From Flagellimonas onchidii (GTDB lineage Bacteria; Bacteroidota; Bacteroidia; Flavobacteriales; Flavobacteriaceae): DNA of 64,000 bases. The stretch is from assembly GCF_004804315.1 (NCBI RefSeq), contig NZ_SRXX01000007.1, forward strand, positions 124,001-188,000, in the 5' to 3' direction. The stretch's first letter is position 1, and every line of letters begins with the position of its first letter. Both the position numbers and the translations under genes were made by a program. Below the pieces are notes generated by a model that searched no databases, had not been told where the DNA came from, and saw only the letters and a program-made list of their open reading frames with translations. Of the stretch, positions 28,865 to 36,920 are shown piece after piece.

Positions 28865-28927
28865 GGTGATTTTATTTCATAAAGCCTTATCTTTTTCATC
28901 AATAACAATAATCTAAAACTGTTGACT

Positions 28928-29506
28928 ATGGAAGAATGGTTTACTGCCCTGCCTCTGTTTGAAAAAATCTATTGGATTACTGCTGGTATTGGTTCCATTA
29001 TACTGTTGATTTTGGTGGTTTTGACATTTGTTGGAGGAGACGTTGAGGATTTAAGCGGTGACATTGATGCAGATATTGATGGAGACAGTGGAATAGGATT
29101 TCAGTTCCTTTCTTTCAAAAACCTTATGGGCTTTTTTACCATTTTCGGATGGTCAGGAATTTCCTGTATCGAAAATGGATATTCTACTGGTGCAACTATC
29201 ATTATTTCAGTGATTTGTGGGTTGTTGATGATGTCGGCCATGGCCACTTTATTTTATTATTTGAGCAAAATGCAGAGTAGTGGAACCTTAAAACTAAAAA
29301 ATGCCCTAAATCAAATCGGGGAAGTGTATCTCACCATAGGTGCTAACAGGTCAGGTATTGGAAAAGTAAGTATCAATGTGCAAGGTACCCTAAGGGAACT
29401 TGAGGCACTTACAGATGAAGATATTGACCTTAAGCAAGGAAATGTAGTGAAGGTCCATGAAGTTACCGATAATGGAATATTGATTGTTAAACTCCTAAAT
29501 AAATAA
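28928..29506 (+). CDS. NfeD/YuaF-like membrane protein (flotillin partner)
   Basis: A 192-residue protein with an N-terminal span (ITAGIGSIILLILVVLTFV), an acidic linker, a second hydrophobic region and a C-terminal OB-fold of about 65 residues (NQIGEVYLTIGANRSGIGKVS, with GNVVKVHEV), matching YuaF/YqiJ-type NfeD proteins. These are encoded next to flotillins and work with them in membrane microdomains. The start is the ATG at 28928; an in-frame TTG 6 bases upstream is less likely. The flotillin gene follows by 4 bases. An imperfect hairpin near 28861-28899 may end the upstream operon. Confidence 0.85.
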   Translation: MEEWFTALPLFEKIYWITAGIGSIILLILVVLTFVGGDVEDLSGDIDADIDGDSGIGFQFLSFKNLMGFFTIFGWSGISCIENGYSTGATIIISVICGLLMMSAMATLFYYLSKMQSSGTLKLKNALNQIGEVYLTIGANRSGIGKVSINVQGTLRELEALTDEDIDLKQGNVVKVHEVTDNGILIVKLLNK

Positions 29507-29510
29507 CCAT

Positions 29511-30944
29511 ATGCTATTAATTCCCTTACAATTGGGCGGAGGAGCTTCGCTCTTGACCATTGGCTTTGCCATACTGTTCTTTTTCATCATTGTCATTTCT
29601 TTTATACGCAGGTATAAAAGATGTCCATCTGACCGAATCTTGGTGGTCTACGGAAAAGTAGGCTCCGGTAATTCCGCCAAATGTATTCATGGTGGTGCCG
29701 CTTTTATCTGGCCTGTGATTCAGGATTATGAATTTTTGGATTTGACCCCCATTTCCATAGAAGTGGATTTAACCAATGCATTGAGTAGACAGAATATCCG
29801 GGTCAATGTGCCTTCAAGATTCACCATTGGTATTTCAACAGAACCTGGGGTTATGCAAAATGCCGCCGAACGTCTTTTGGGGTTGGGAATGCAAGAAGTT
29901 CAAGACTTGGCAAAGGAGATTATTTTCGGACAGCTTCGTTTGGTAGTGGCCTCCATGGATATTGAGGAAATTAACTCTGATAGAGATAAGTTTTTGTCTA
30001 ACATTTCACAAAGTGTGGAATCAGAGTTGAAGAAAGTCGGATTGAAACTGATTAACGTAAACATTACGGATATTGTTGATGAATCTGGTTATATCGAAGC
30101 TTTAGGTAAAGAGGCTGCCGCGCATGCCATAAATGCTGCTCGTAAATCTGTTGCAGAAAAAAATAGGGACGGTTCTATTGGTGAGGCCAATGCCTTGCAA
30201 GATGAACGTACTCAGGTAGCAGCTGCCAACGCAAAAGCGGTTGAGGGTGAAAACGTGGCGAAAATTGATATAGCAAATTCAGATTCTTTAAGAAGGCAAA
30301 GAGAAGCAGAGGCGGAACGTACGGCGATTGCTGCAGAAAAAGTACAGGCGGCTAAAGCACTTGAAGAATCCTATGCGGCAGAAAAGGATGCTGAGATGGC
30401 AAGGGCAGAAAGGGAGAGAAGCTCCCAAGTTGCAGATATTGTAGTGCCAGCTGAGATTGATAAACAAAAGGTTGAAATTGACGCAGAAGCTGAAGCGGAA
30501 ATGATCCGTAGAAAAGCAAAAGGTGAGGCAGATGCTATCTTATTTAAAGCCGAAGCCGAAGCGAAAGGTATTTTTGAAGTATTGACCAAACAAGCAGAAG
30601 GTCTTGACCAGATTGTTAAAGCGGCAGGTAACAACCCTAAAGATGCAGTTTTGTTATTGATTGCGGATAAACTCCCAGAATTGGTAGAAAAGCAGGCCGA
30701 AGCTATCAAGAATATTAAAATCGATAAAGTCACCGTTTGGGATTCTGGTGCAAAAACCGAAGATGGTAAAAACTCCACTGCCAATTTTATCTCAGGAATG
30801 TATAAATCCGTACCGCCTTTGCAAGAGATGTTCAATATGGCAGGAATGCAGTTGCCAGAATATCTCAAAGGAAAGGATGTGAATGCTCTAGTCAACGAAA
30901 ATGATATTGCAATGGATTCAAAAGAAGCCTCAAAAGAGGAATAA
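29511..30944 (+). CDS. Flotillin-family SPFH protein
   Basis: A 477-residue flotillin: one N-terminal membrane span (LLTIGFAILFFFIIVISFI), an SPFH/band-7 domain to about 200 (CPSDRILVVYGKVG, NVPSRFTIGISTEP), then a long Ala/Glu/Lys coiled coil (about 210-360, rich in AEAE and KAEAEAK), then a C-terminal tail with MAGMQLPEYL. Flotillins scaffold ordered membrane domains and oligomerise through the coiled coil. It is paired with an NfeD-like gene. A terminator-like hairpin follows before bioB. Confidence 0.93.
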   Translation: MLLIPLQLGGGASLLTIGFAILFFFIIVISFIRRYKRCPSDRILVVYGKVGSGNSAKCIHGGAAFIWPVIQDYEFLDLTPISIEVDLTNALSRQNIRVNVPSRFTIGISTEPGVMQNAAERLLGLGMQEVQDLAKEIIFGQLRLVVASMDIEEINSDRDKFLSNISQSVESELKKVGLKLINVNITDIVDESGYIEALGKEAAAHAINAARKSVAEKNRDGSIGEANALQDERTQVAAANAKAVEGENVAKIDIANSDSLRRQREAEAERTAIAAEKVQAAKALEESYAAEKDAEMARAERERSSQVADIVVPAEIDKQKVEIDAEAEAEMIRRKAKGEADAILFKAEAEAKGIFEVLTKQAEGLDQIVKAAGNNPKDAVLLLIADKLPELVEKQAEAIKNIKIDKVTVWDSGAKTEDGKNSTANFISGMYKSVPPLQEMFNMAGMQLPEYLKGKDVNALVNENDIAMDSKEASKEE

Positions 30945-30960
30945 TCATTTGATTTTTTGA

Positions 30961-31001
30961 AGAATGAGGGCATGATATTTGTCATGGCCCTATTCTTTTT
31001 A
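30961..31001 (+). terminator. Terminator after flotillin gene
   Basis: Bulged stem GAATGAGGGCATGA / TCATGGCCCTATTC with a 6-base loop and a T-run. It isolates the NfeD-flotillin pair from bioB. Confidence 0.55.
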
Positions 31002-31036
31002 ACCCTATATAATTGTAGTGTTTTAGGAATAAGGCC

Positions 31037-31044
31037 TATTTTTG
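31037..31044 (+). promoter_or_regulatory. Promoter -7 box (TATTTTTG) of bioB
   Basis: Exact TAnnTTTG with a -33-type TTG at 31013-31015, 21 bases upstream. It overlaps a possible TTG start at 31042 and so favours the ATG at 31066. Confidence 0.6.
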
Positions 31045-31065
31045 ACCTTGATTTATATTCAACCC

Positions 31066-32166
31066 ATGATTGCAGCAAGACACAATTGGACGAAGGAAGA
31101 GATTTTGGAAATCTACAACAAACCATTGATGGAACTGTTGTATGAAGCGGCAACAGTACATAGACAACACCATGACCCTAACACTGTTCAAGTTTCTACT
31201 TTACTTTCTATCAAAACAGGTGGTTGCCCTGAGGATTGTGGGTACTGTCCACAAGCAGCAAGATATCATACCGATATTGAGGGTAACGATTTAATGAGCG
31301 TTCAACAAGTAAAGGCACAAGCGCTCCGTGCCAAAGCTTCAGGTAGTTCTAGGGTATGCATGGGAGCTGCGTGGAGAAATGTAAAGGATGGACCTGAGTT
31401 TGACCAAGTTTTGGAAATGGTGCGTACCATCAACAAATTGGATATGGAAGTGTGCTGTACTTTGGGTATGTTGACCGAAAACCAAGCAAAAAGATTGGCG
31501 GAAGCAGGTCTGTATGCCTATAACCACAATTTGGATACCTCTGAGGATTATTATAAAGATGTAATTTCCACCCGAGCTTTTCAAGATCGTTTGGATACCA
31601 TAGACAATGTAAGAAAGAGCAATGTAACCGTGTGCAGCGGTGGAATCATTGGAATGGGTGAAGCCCTTGAAGATCGCGCAGGAATGCTTGTGGCCTTGGC
31701 TTCCCTAAATCCGCAACCCGAATCTGTGCCAATCAATGCTTTGGTAGCTGTAGAAGGTACTCCTATGGAAGATATAGAGCCAATTTCCATTTGGGAAATG
31801 GTGAGAATGGTGGCTACTACCCGAATTGTAATGCCGGAAACCCAAGTGAGACTTTCTGCGGGCCGTACTGATATGAGTCGAGAAGGTCAGGCCATGTGCT
31901 TTTTTGCCGGTGCAAACTCTATCTTTGCCGGTGACAAACTACTGACCACCCCCAATCCAGATGTGAATGAGGATATGGAAATGTTCAAGCTCTTGGGATT
32001 AAATCCACAAAAACCATTTACCAAAATATCCCAGCCCAAAACGGTGGAGGCCAAGGACTCTAAGGTTGGAGCCTTGGGTGAGAAACCGAGATGGACACGT
32101 CCTGAGCATAAGATTGAGCGTAACGAGGCGGCGAAGGAAAAGTCAAAATTGGTATCCAAAGAATAG
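31066..32166 (+). CDS. bioB: Biotin synthase
   Basis: A 366-residue radical-SAM enzyme that inserts sulfur into dethiobiotin. The 4Fe-4S motif is C-x3-C-x2-C (Cys54, Cys58, Cys61, in GGCPEDCGYCPQ). The auxiliary-cluster and substrate residues lie in SRVCMGAAWR, EVCCTLGM, YNHNLDTS, CSGGIIGMGE and RLSAGR. The C-terminal tail beyond about residue 320 is lysine-rich and variable. It has its own promoter and is 3.4 kb from bioA-KAS, separated by NfeD/flotillin. Confidence 0.97.
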   Translation: MIAARHNWTKEEILEIYNKPLMELLYEAATVHRQHHDPNTVQVSTLLSIKTGGCPEDCGYCPQAARYHTDIEGNDLMSVQQVKAQALRAKASGSSRVCMGAAWRNVKDGPEFDQVLEMVRTINKLDMEVCCTLGMLTENQAKRLAEAGLYAYNHNLDTSEDYYKDVISTRAFQDRLDTIDNVRKSNVTVCSGGIIGMGEALEDRAGMLVALASLNPQPESVPINALVAVEGTPMEDIEPISIWEMVRMVATTRIVMPETQVRLSAGRTDMSREGQAMCFFAGANSIFAGDKLLTTPNPDVNEDMEMFKLLGLNPQKPFTKISQPKTVEAKDSKVGALGEKPRWTRPEHKIERNEAAKEKSKLVSKE

Positions 32167-32204
32167 GACTACAAATTCTGTTTAAAAACCTTTTATTATT
32201 TTAG

Positions 32205-33101
32205 TTGATTCAAATCACTGAAATTTTGCAGCTGAATCTTGACCAAATTCCTCGGGAGAAAACGCTTTCAAAGAAAGAATTTCTCCGCAAATATTTTAAA
32301 CCTCAAAAACCTGTGGTCATTGAACACTTCATTGAGGATTGGCCTGCCTATACAAAGTGGAATCTTGATTACATAAAGGAAATTGCTGGTGATAAAATGG
32401 TTCCTTTATATGATGATAGGCCTGTAAAGCATGACGAGGGATTCAATGAGCCGCACGCTAAGATGAAAATGAGGGATTATGTTGACCTTTTAAAAAGGGA
32501 ACCTACGAAATATCGGATTTTTCTTTGGAACGTACTGAAGGAAGTGCCCAAGCTTCAGAAGGATTTTAAGTACCCTGATTTCGGACTACGCTTGATGAAA
32601 GGGCTGCCTATGTTGTTCTTTGGCGGAAGCAATTCCCATACCTTTATGCATTATGATATTGACTTAGCTAATATCTTCCATTTTCATTTCGAAGGAAAAA
32701 AACAGTGCATTCTGTTCTCGCAGTCTGAAACCAAATTCTTGTATAAAATTCCCCATTCTTTAATTACAAGGGAAGATATAGACTTTGCAGACCCCGATTT
32801 GGAAAAGTGGCCTGCCCTAAAGCAAGCCAAGGGGCATGTTGCCCATCTAGAACATGGAAATGTGCTTTATATTCCAGAAGGCTATTGGCATCATATGAAG
32901 TATATGACCCCCGGGTTTTCTATGAGTTTAAGAGCGATTCCCCGAAAACCCAAAAATTTTGGGAAAGCAGTTTACAATATCTTTTTTATGCGCCATTTTG
33001 ATAACCTTATGCGCAAATTGAAAGGTCAAAAATGGATTGACTGGAAGAACGAAAAAGCTGTGGTTCGTACACATCGCCTGCTGACTCAAAAATGGAGGTG
33101 A
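32205..33101 (+). CDS. Cupin-like / JmjC-type Fe(II) oxygenase
   Basis: A 298-residue cupin-8/JmjC-fold protein. The iron facial triad is visible: His149 and Asp151 in FMHYDID, with His229 or His230 in IPEGYWHHM. PVVIEHF and HGNVLYIPEG are family hallmarks. Members are 2-oxoglutarate-dependent hydroxylases of proteins or small molecules; the substrate is unknown. No ATG fits: translation most likely begins at TTG 32205, since the next Met falls inside the domain near residue 65. It follows bioB by 38 bases and may be read through from it. Confidence 0.85.
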   Translation: MIQITEILQLNLDQIPREKTLSKKEFLRKYFKPQKPVVIEHFIEDWPAYTKWNLDYIKEIAGDKMVPLYDDRPVKHDEGFNEPHAKMKMRDYVDLLKREPTKYRIFLWNVLKEVPKLQKDFKYPDFGLRLMKGLPMLFFGGSNSHTFMHYDIDLANIFHFHFEGKKQCILFSQSETKFLYKIPHSLITREDIDFADPDLEKWPALKQAKGHVAHLEHGNVLYIPEGYWHHMKYMTPGFSMSLRAIPRKPKNFGKAVYNIFFMRHFDNLMRKLKGQKWIDWKNEKAVVRTHRLLTQKWR

Positions 33102-33102
33102 T

Positions 33103-33573
33103 TTAGATCAACTCCTTCAGTTTTTCGTAAACAAGATTGCTCTCCCATCCACGATAAAGCAAATAGTCAGCTAATTTTTTCCTTTTCTTTTGAGTATTGG
33201 ACTCATTGATTTGGGCTAATCTTTTTTGAGCAAGTTCGTTCAAGGTGTTGAGGTAGTCTTCCTCATCAATCTCTTTTAGGGCATTCTTTATGTTGAACAC
33301 AGAAATCTGACGTTGCTTCAGCTCACTCACAATTCGGTTTTTTCCCCATTTTTTGATGTTGAATTTTCCCCGGGCAAAACTTTTGGCAAAGCGTTCTTCG
33401 TTTAAGTAATTTTCCTGGATGAGATGTGCCATGATTTGATCAATGGCCTCTGGTATCATCCGCATTTCCTTTAATTTTTGGGATACTTCCATATGGCAAC
33501 GTTCCTGATAGGCGCAATAGCGTTCCATTTTTTTTGTAGCCTCGGTAAGCATGTATGATTTGGAAGAATACAT
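33103..33573 (-). CDS. recX: Regulatory protein RecX
   Basis: RecX-type inhibitor/modulator of RecA filaments, about 156 residues, built of three-helix repeats (ERYCAYQERCHMEVSQKLKE; LIQENYLNEERFAKSFARGK; KKLADYLLYRGWESNLVYEK). The frame opens at 33609, but that ATG lies in the loop of the rng terminator hairpin, so it is not the start. ATG 33573 matches family N-termini. A -7 box ends only 6 bases before it, so the ATG at 33552 (149 residues) is the alternative. It is convergent with the JmjC-like gene, 1 base apart. Confidence 0.88.
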   Translation of the reverse strand: MYSSKSYMLTEATKKMERYCAYQERCHMEVSQKLKEMRMIPEAIDQIMAHLIQENYLNEERFAKSFARGKFNIKKWGKNRIVSELKQRQISVFNIKNALKEIDEEDYLNTLNELAQKRLAQINESNTQKKRKKLADYLLYRGWESNLVYEKLKELI

Positions 33574-33578
33574 TTTTT

Positions 33579-33586
33579 CAAATATA
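33579..33586 (-). promoter_or_regulatory. Promoter -7 box (TATATTTG) of recX
   Basis: Exact TAnnTTTG on the minus strand, directly after the rng terminator. The transcript would start at about 33572, nearly at the recX ATG. Confidence 0.5.
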
Positions 33587-33592
33587 TAAAAC

Positions 33593-33624
33593 AAAAAAAG
33601 CGACCCCATTGCTGAAGTCGCTTT
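33593..33624 (-). terminator. Rho-independent terminator of rng
   Basis: Read on the minus strand, the stem AAAGCGAC / GTCGCTTT with a 12-base loop runs into a T-run 4 bases past the rng stop. Its loop contains the upstream ATG of the recX frame. Confidence 0.8.
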
Positions 33625-33627
33625 ATA

Positions 33628-35175
33628 TTATCTAATTGTTTTACCGTCTTTATTCTTAAAACGATATTCAAGGTATGTGTAGGCATCCCTTGGTTGGATT
33701 TTTATCCATTTTTTATGCTCCAAGAACCACTTAAAGCGTGGAGATGGAAATCCTTGGGTCAGGTATGCCGCAATAAAAGGATGTATGTTAAGAACAACGT
33801 CTTTATCCTTTTTATTGCTCTTCATGATTCGCTCTAAATCCACATTGATTTTATCAATCAAAACTATAGGAGCTTCAACCTCGGCACCATTGCCGTTAGG
33901 GTTTTCTTCACTGGTTTTGATGTTCATTTCGGGACGCACTCTTTGCCTTGTAATTTGTACCAATCCGAATTTGCTCGGGGGTAAAATTTTATGTTTGGCA
34001 CGGTCGTCCTTCATCTCTTCCCTAAGATGATCATAAAGCTTTCTACGGTGATCACCTTTGGTCATGTCGATAAAATCCACAACGATTATTCCGCCCATGT
34101 CTCGCAATCGCAATTGTCTTGCAATCTCTGTTGCAGCCAAAAGATTTACCTCCAAAGCGGTATCTTCTTGATTCTTGGCTTTATTTGAGCGGTTACCACT
34201 GTTCACATCAATTACATGAAGTGCTTCGGTATGCTCAATTACCAGATAAGCACCCTTACTCATGGAAGCGGTTCTTCCAAAAGAAGTTTTTATCTGTCGT
34301 TCAATTCCAAATTTCTCGAAAATAGGAGCTGAACCTGCATAATGCTTTACGATGGATTCTTTTTGGGGTGCGATTTCATGCAAATAATCCTTGATTTGAT
34401 TGTAAAGCGTCTCATCGTCTACGTGTATTCCAGTGAAGGAATCGTTGAAAACATCTCTTAGGATGGACGAGGCTCTGTTAAGCTCGATCAACACCTTCGA
34501 TGGATGGGGCGCTTTTTGCAATTTCTTGCACATTGCTATCCACTTTGATAGCAAATTCTGAAGATCTTTGTCAAGTTCTGCAACTTTTTTGCCTTCTGCA
34601 ACGGTACGTATGATTACGCCAAATCCTTTGGGCTTTATACTTTTTACAAGCCGTATAAGTCTGTCCTTTTCTTCTTTGCTCCCAATCTTTTGCGATACGG
34701 AAACACGATCCGAAAATGGAACCATGACCAAATAACGCCCGGCTATGGAAAGCTCGGAACTAATTCGAGGTCCTTTTGTGGATATGGGTTCTTTTACAAT
34801 TTGTACCAATAATGACTGATTGGCCTTAATAACTTCGTTAATACTGCCATTCTTGTCGATATCTTTTTCAAATGGAAAATCTTTGAGGGAAAAGTCCTTG
34901 AGTTTTCCCGTTCTTACTTTTTTAATGAATTTCAGCATGGAGGACAGCTGCGGACCAAGGTCATGATAGTGCAGGAATGCATCTTTTTCATAACCTACAT
35001 TAACGAATGCCGCATTGAGGCCGGTGACGGGTTTTCTTATCTTGGCTAGGAAGATATCCCCAACGGAAAAGTTGTTGTCATCCTCGTCTTTGTGTAATTC
35101 AATTAGTTTTCCATCCTTTAGTAAGGCAAAATCGACTGCATCAGTGCTAGATCTAACGATTAATTCTCTATTCAC
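33628..35175 (-). CDS. rng: Ribonuclease G (RNase E/G family)
   Basis: A 515-residue endoribonuclease for rRNA maturation and mRNA decay, cutting AU-rich single-stranded RNA. An N-terminal S1 domain (about 38-125: GDIFLAKIRKPVTGLNAAFV, EKDAFLH) is followed by the catalytic core. Its DNase-I-like subdomain has the metal-binding aspartates Asp323 (VIDVNSGN) and Asp367 (VVDFIDM), and GLVQITRQR occurs near residue 405. It has RNase G length and lacks the long RNase E scaffold. It is the last gene of a cluster HU - 29-residue protein - rng. Confidence 0.95.
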   Translation of the reverse strand: MNRELIVRSSTDAVDFALLKDGKLIELHKDEDDNNFSVGDIFLAKIRKPVTGLNAAFVNVGYEKDAFLHYHDLGPQLSSMLKFIKKVRTGKLKDFSLKDFPFEKDIDKNGSINEVIKANQSLLVQIVKEPISTKGPRISSELSIAGRYLVMVPFSDRVSVSQKIGSKEEKDRLIRLVKSIKPKGFGVIIRTVAEGKKVAELDKDLQNLLSKWIAMCKKLQKAPHPSKVLIELNRASSILRDVFNDSFTGIHVDDETLYNQIKDYLHEIAPQKESIVKHYAGSAPIFEKFGIERQIKTSFGRTASMSKGAYLVIEHTEALHVIDVNSGNRSNKAKNQEDTALEVNLLAATEIARQLRLRDMGGIIVVDFIDMTKGDHRRKLYDHLREEMKDDRAKHKILPPSKFGLVQITRQRVRPEMNIKTSEENPNGNGAEVEAPIVLIDKINVDLERIMKSNKKDKDVVLNIHPFIAAYLTQGFPSPRFKWFLEHKKWIKIQPRDAYTYLEYRFKNKDGKTIR

Positions 35176-35194
35176 TTGAATCGATTTTTATTTA

Positions 35195-35260
35195 TCCCTA
35201 GCTATAAATGAGGGATAAATGATTAAACAATATATAGAATCGGTTTCTCTTAAACCGATT
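35195..35260 (-). other. Two hairpins in the rng leader region
   Basis: The 153-base gap between rng and the 29-residue protein holds TTATCCCT-N11-AGGGATAA (35196-35222) and AATCGGTTT-N5-AAACCGATT (35238-35260). Neither is followed by a long T-run on the minus strand. They may structure the 5' leader of rng mRNA; RNase E/G genes are often self-regulated through their leaders, so feedback is a possibility only. Confidence 0.45.
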
Positions 35261-35310
35261 GAAATTCTTTACCTGAATCTCTATGTCAAAGAACGTATGT
35301 GTGTAAAATG

Positions 35311-35337
35311 AAAAAGTAGTTGCAACAACTACTTTTT
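35311..35337 (-). terminator. Bidirectional-looking terminator overlapping the small basic gene
   Basis: Perfect 12-bp stem AAAAAGTAGTTG (35311-35322) / CAACTACTTTTT (35326-35337) with a three-base loop. On the minus strand its first arm encodes the final Lys codons and the TAG stop of the 29-residue protein, and the second arm is T-rich. Confidence 0.75.
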
Positions 35338-35418
35338 CTTGTGTCGGTTAGCTCTTCTGCGTTTTTTACGCTTATGGGTAGCTACCTTGTGTCTTTTTCT
35401 TTTTTTACCACTCGGCAT
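35329..35418 (-). CDS. 29-residue highly basic protein (candidate small ribosomal protein)
   Basis: ATG at 35418 to TAG at 35329 gives 29 residues, of which about two thirds are Lys, Arg or His (starts MPSGKKRKRHK, ends NRHKKK). Such composition suggests binding to rRNA. It lies between an HU-type gene and rng and is followed by a strong terminator that overlaps its last codons. A Bacteroidota-specific small ribosomal protein, bL38, is known from the Flavobacterium johnsoniae ribosome. This could be that protein or an analogue, but I cannot confirm the match. Confidence 0.75.
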   Translation of the reverse strand: MPSGKKRKRHKVATHKRKKRRRANRHKKK

Positions 35419-35446
35419 ATGGCTCTTCCTTTAGTGTTAGTTATAT

Positions 35447-35737
35447 TTATTTTACTTGAACGTTGCTCTTTACACCTTCTACAAAAACCTTGGCAGGTTT
35501 GAAGGCAGGTATATTGTGCGCTGGGATTTTAATGGTAGTGTTTTTGGAAATGTTTCTACCTGTTTTTTCCGCTCTTGTCTTGATGATAAAGCTTCCAAAA
35601 CCTCTTAAATAAACATTATCTCCATTCTCCAAGGACGATTTTACCTCCTCCATAAAAGATTCTACAGTCGCTTGTACGTCTCCTTTTTCAATACCTAGTT
35701 TTTCTGAGATTCTAGTTACAATATCCGCTTTCGTCAT
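35447..35737 (-). CDS. HU/IHF-family DNA-binding protein
   Basis: A 96-residue histone-like protein. It starts MTKADIVTRISEKLG, has the dimer helix EKGDVQATVESFMEEVKSSL, then YLRGFGSFIIKTRAEKTGRN and the DNA-intercalating arm IKIPAHNIPAFKPAK, with the key proline in IPAHN. It bends and compacts DNA as a dimer. IHF and HU cannot be separated on sequence alone. It probably heads the operon with the small basic protein, and has an upstream -7 box. Confidence 0.95.
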   Translation of the reverse strand: MTKADIVTRISEKLGIEKGDVQATVESFMEEVKSSLENGDNVYLRGFGSFIIKTRAEKTGRNISKNTTIKIPAHNIPAFKPAKVFVEGVKSNVQVK

Positions 35738-35770
35738 TTTATATTATTGTTTTCTTATTTTTTCGGCTTG

Positions 35771-35778
35771 CAAATATA
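35771..35778 (-). promoter_or_regulatory. Promoter -7 box (TATATTTG) of HU-type gene
   Basis: Exact TAnnTTTG followed by CA on the minus strand, 33 bases before the ATG. Confidence 0.6.
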
Positions 35779-35832
35779 AAAATTAAAATTAATCTTTTGC
35801 TTAAAGCCTTTAATTTTAAGTATATAAACTGA

Positions 35833-35840
35833 TACATTTG
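35833..35840 (+). promoter_or_regulatory. Promoter -7 box (TACATTTG) of mutY
   Basis: Exact TAnnTTTG, 19 bases before the mutY ATG, divergent from the HU-gene promoter. Confidence 0.6.
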
Positions 35841-35859
35841 ACTCTTAGTATTTTGGTAC

Positions 35860-36897
35860 ATGACTTTTTCTGAGCATATCCTAAAGTGGTATAACCTTCA
35901 CAAGCGCGAGCTTCCGTGGAGAGCCACAAAAGACCCCTATAAAATTTGGTTGTCCGAGATTATATTACAGCAAACAAGAGTTGCCCAAGGAACACCATAT
36001 TATTATAAATTTTTGGAAGCTTTTCCTACCGTGCATGAACTTGCAAGTGCAGATGAAGAGAAAGTGTTAAAGTTATGGCAGGGATTAGGATATTATTCCA
36101 GAGCTAGAAATCTTCATGCGACTGCAAAAATTGTGGTGCAAGAATTCGATGGAAAATTCCCGGATACCTATAAACAACTCAAAAGCCTTAAAGGAGTAGG
36201 GGATTACACGGCAAGTGCAATTGCCTCCATTTGCTTTGGTTTACCCGAACCGGTTGTGGACGGCAATGTTTATCGGGTTTTAGCTCGTTATTTTGGTGTG
36301 GAGACTCCTATCAACAGTCCAGAAGGGGTCAAATACTTTAAGGAACTCGCAAGAGAGGTTATGAATGCCCAAAATATAAGGGATTATAACCAAGGAGTTA
36401 TGGAGTTTGGAGCTATTCAATGTGCGCCAAAAAAGCCTTATTGCCTGCATTGCTCCCTAAACGAAAGCTGTGTGGCACTAAAAGAGAGCAAAGTAGCTAG
36501 TCTGCCTGTAAAAATCAACAAAACCAAAGTAAGAAAAAGGCACTTTAATTACTTGGTCTATTTGGATGCAGAAGGGAATACTATATTGGAACAACGAAAA
36601 GGAAAGGGCATTTGGCAAAACTTATATCAATTTCCTTTGACAGAATCAGACAGAACCCTTGATGAAGATGAGTTGAAGAACAAGTTGAAGGAAAAAGATG
36701 GATTCCCCACCGTTAAAACCATTAAGCTGCACAATCATGAACCTATTGTCCATAAATTATCGCACCAACATCTGTATACTAGATTTTGGATTTTGGAAGT
36801 AGAACAAACTATCAACAAAGGTGTTTCATGGGAAAATATTGAGTCATTCCCTGTTCCAGTTTTGATTGCAGATTTTATCAAGACATTTAAAATTTAG
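35860..36897 (+). CDS. mutY: A/G-specific adenine DNA glycosylase
   Basis: A 345-residue MutY that removes adenine mispaired with 8-oxoguanine. Catalytic Glu33 (in WLSEIILQQTR) and Asp134 (in VVDGNVYR) are present, with the helix-hairpin-helix LKGVGDYTASAI. The 4Fe-4S cluster ligands C-x6-C-x2-C-x5-C are at Cys188, 195, 198 and 204. A C-terminal MutT-like domain that reads 8-oxoG follows (about 225-345, LEQRKGKGIWQNLYQFP). The promoter of ssb begins right at the mutY stop. Confidence 0.97.
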   Translation: MTFSEHILKWYNLHKRELPWRATKDPYKIWLSEIILQQTRVAQGTPYYYKFLEAFPTVHELASADEEKVLKLWQGLGYYSRARNLHATAKIVVQEFDGKFPDTYKQLKSLKGVGDYTASAIASICFGLPEPVVDGNVYRVLARYFGVETPINSPEGVKYFKELAREVMNAQNIRDYNQGVMEFGAIQCAPKKPYCLHCSLNESCVALKESKVASLPVKINKTKVRKRHFNYLVYLDAEGNTILEQRKGKGIWQNLYQFPLTESDRTLDEDELKNKLKEKDGFPTVKTIKLHNHEPIVHKLSHQHLYTRFWILEVEQTINKGVSWENIESFPVPVLIADFIKTFKI

Positions 36898-36905
36898 TAC
36901 TTTTG
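36898..36905 (+). promoter_or_regulatory. Promoter -7 box (TACTTTTG) of ssb-gldE-gldD
   Basis: Exact TAnnTTTG starting one base after the mutY stop, 15 bases before the ssb ATG. Confidence 0.6.
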
Positions 36906-36920
36906 ATTAATTAAAGAATT

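Noticed and set aside
28861-28899. ATAAGG/CCTTAT as the terminator of the bioA-ketosynthase operon
   Set aside because: Only 6 bp with a long loop; too weak to call as a separate feature, so it is only mentioned under the NfeD entry.
30371-31153. A 260-codon minus-strand open frame opposite the flotillin coiled coil
   Set aside because: It is antisense to the low-complexity Ala/Glu/Lys region of a well-supported gene and shows no domain; the frame is an artefact of repetitive codons.
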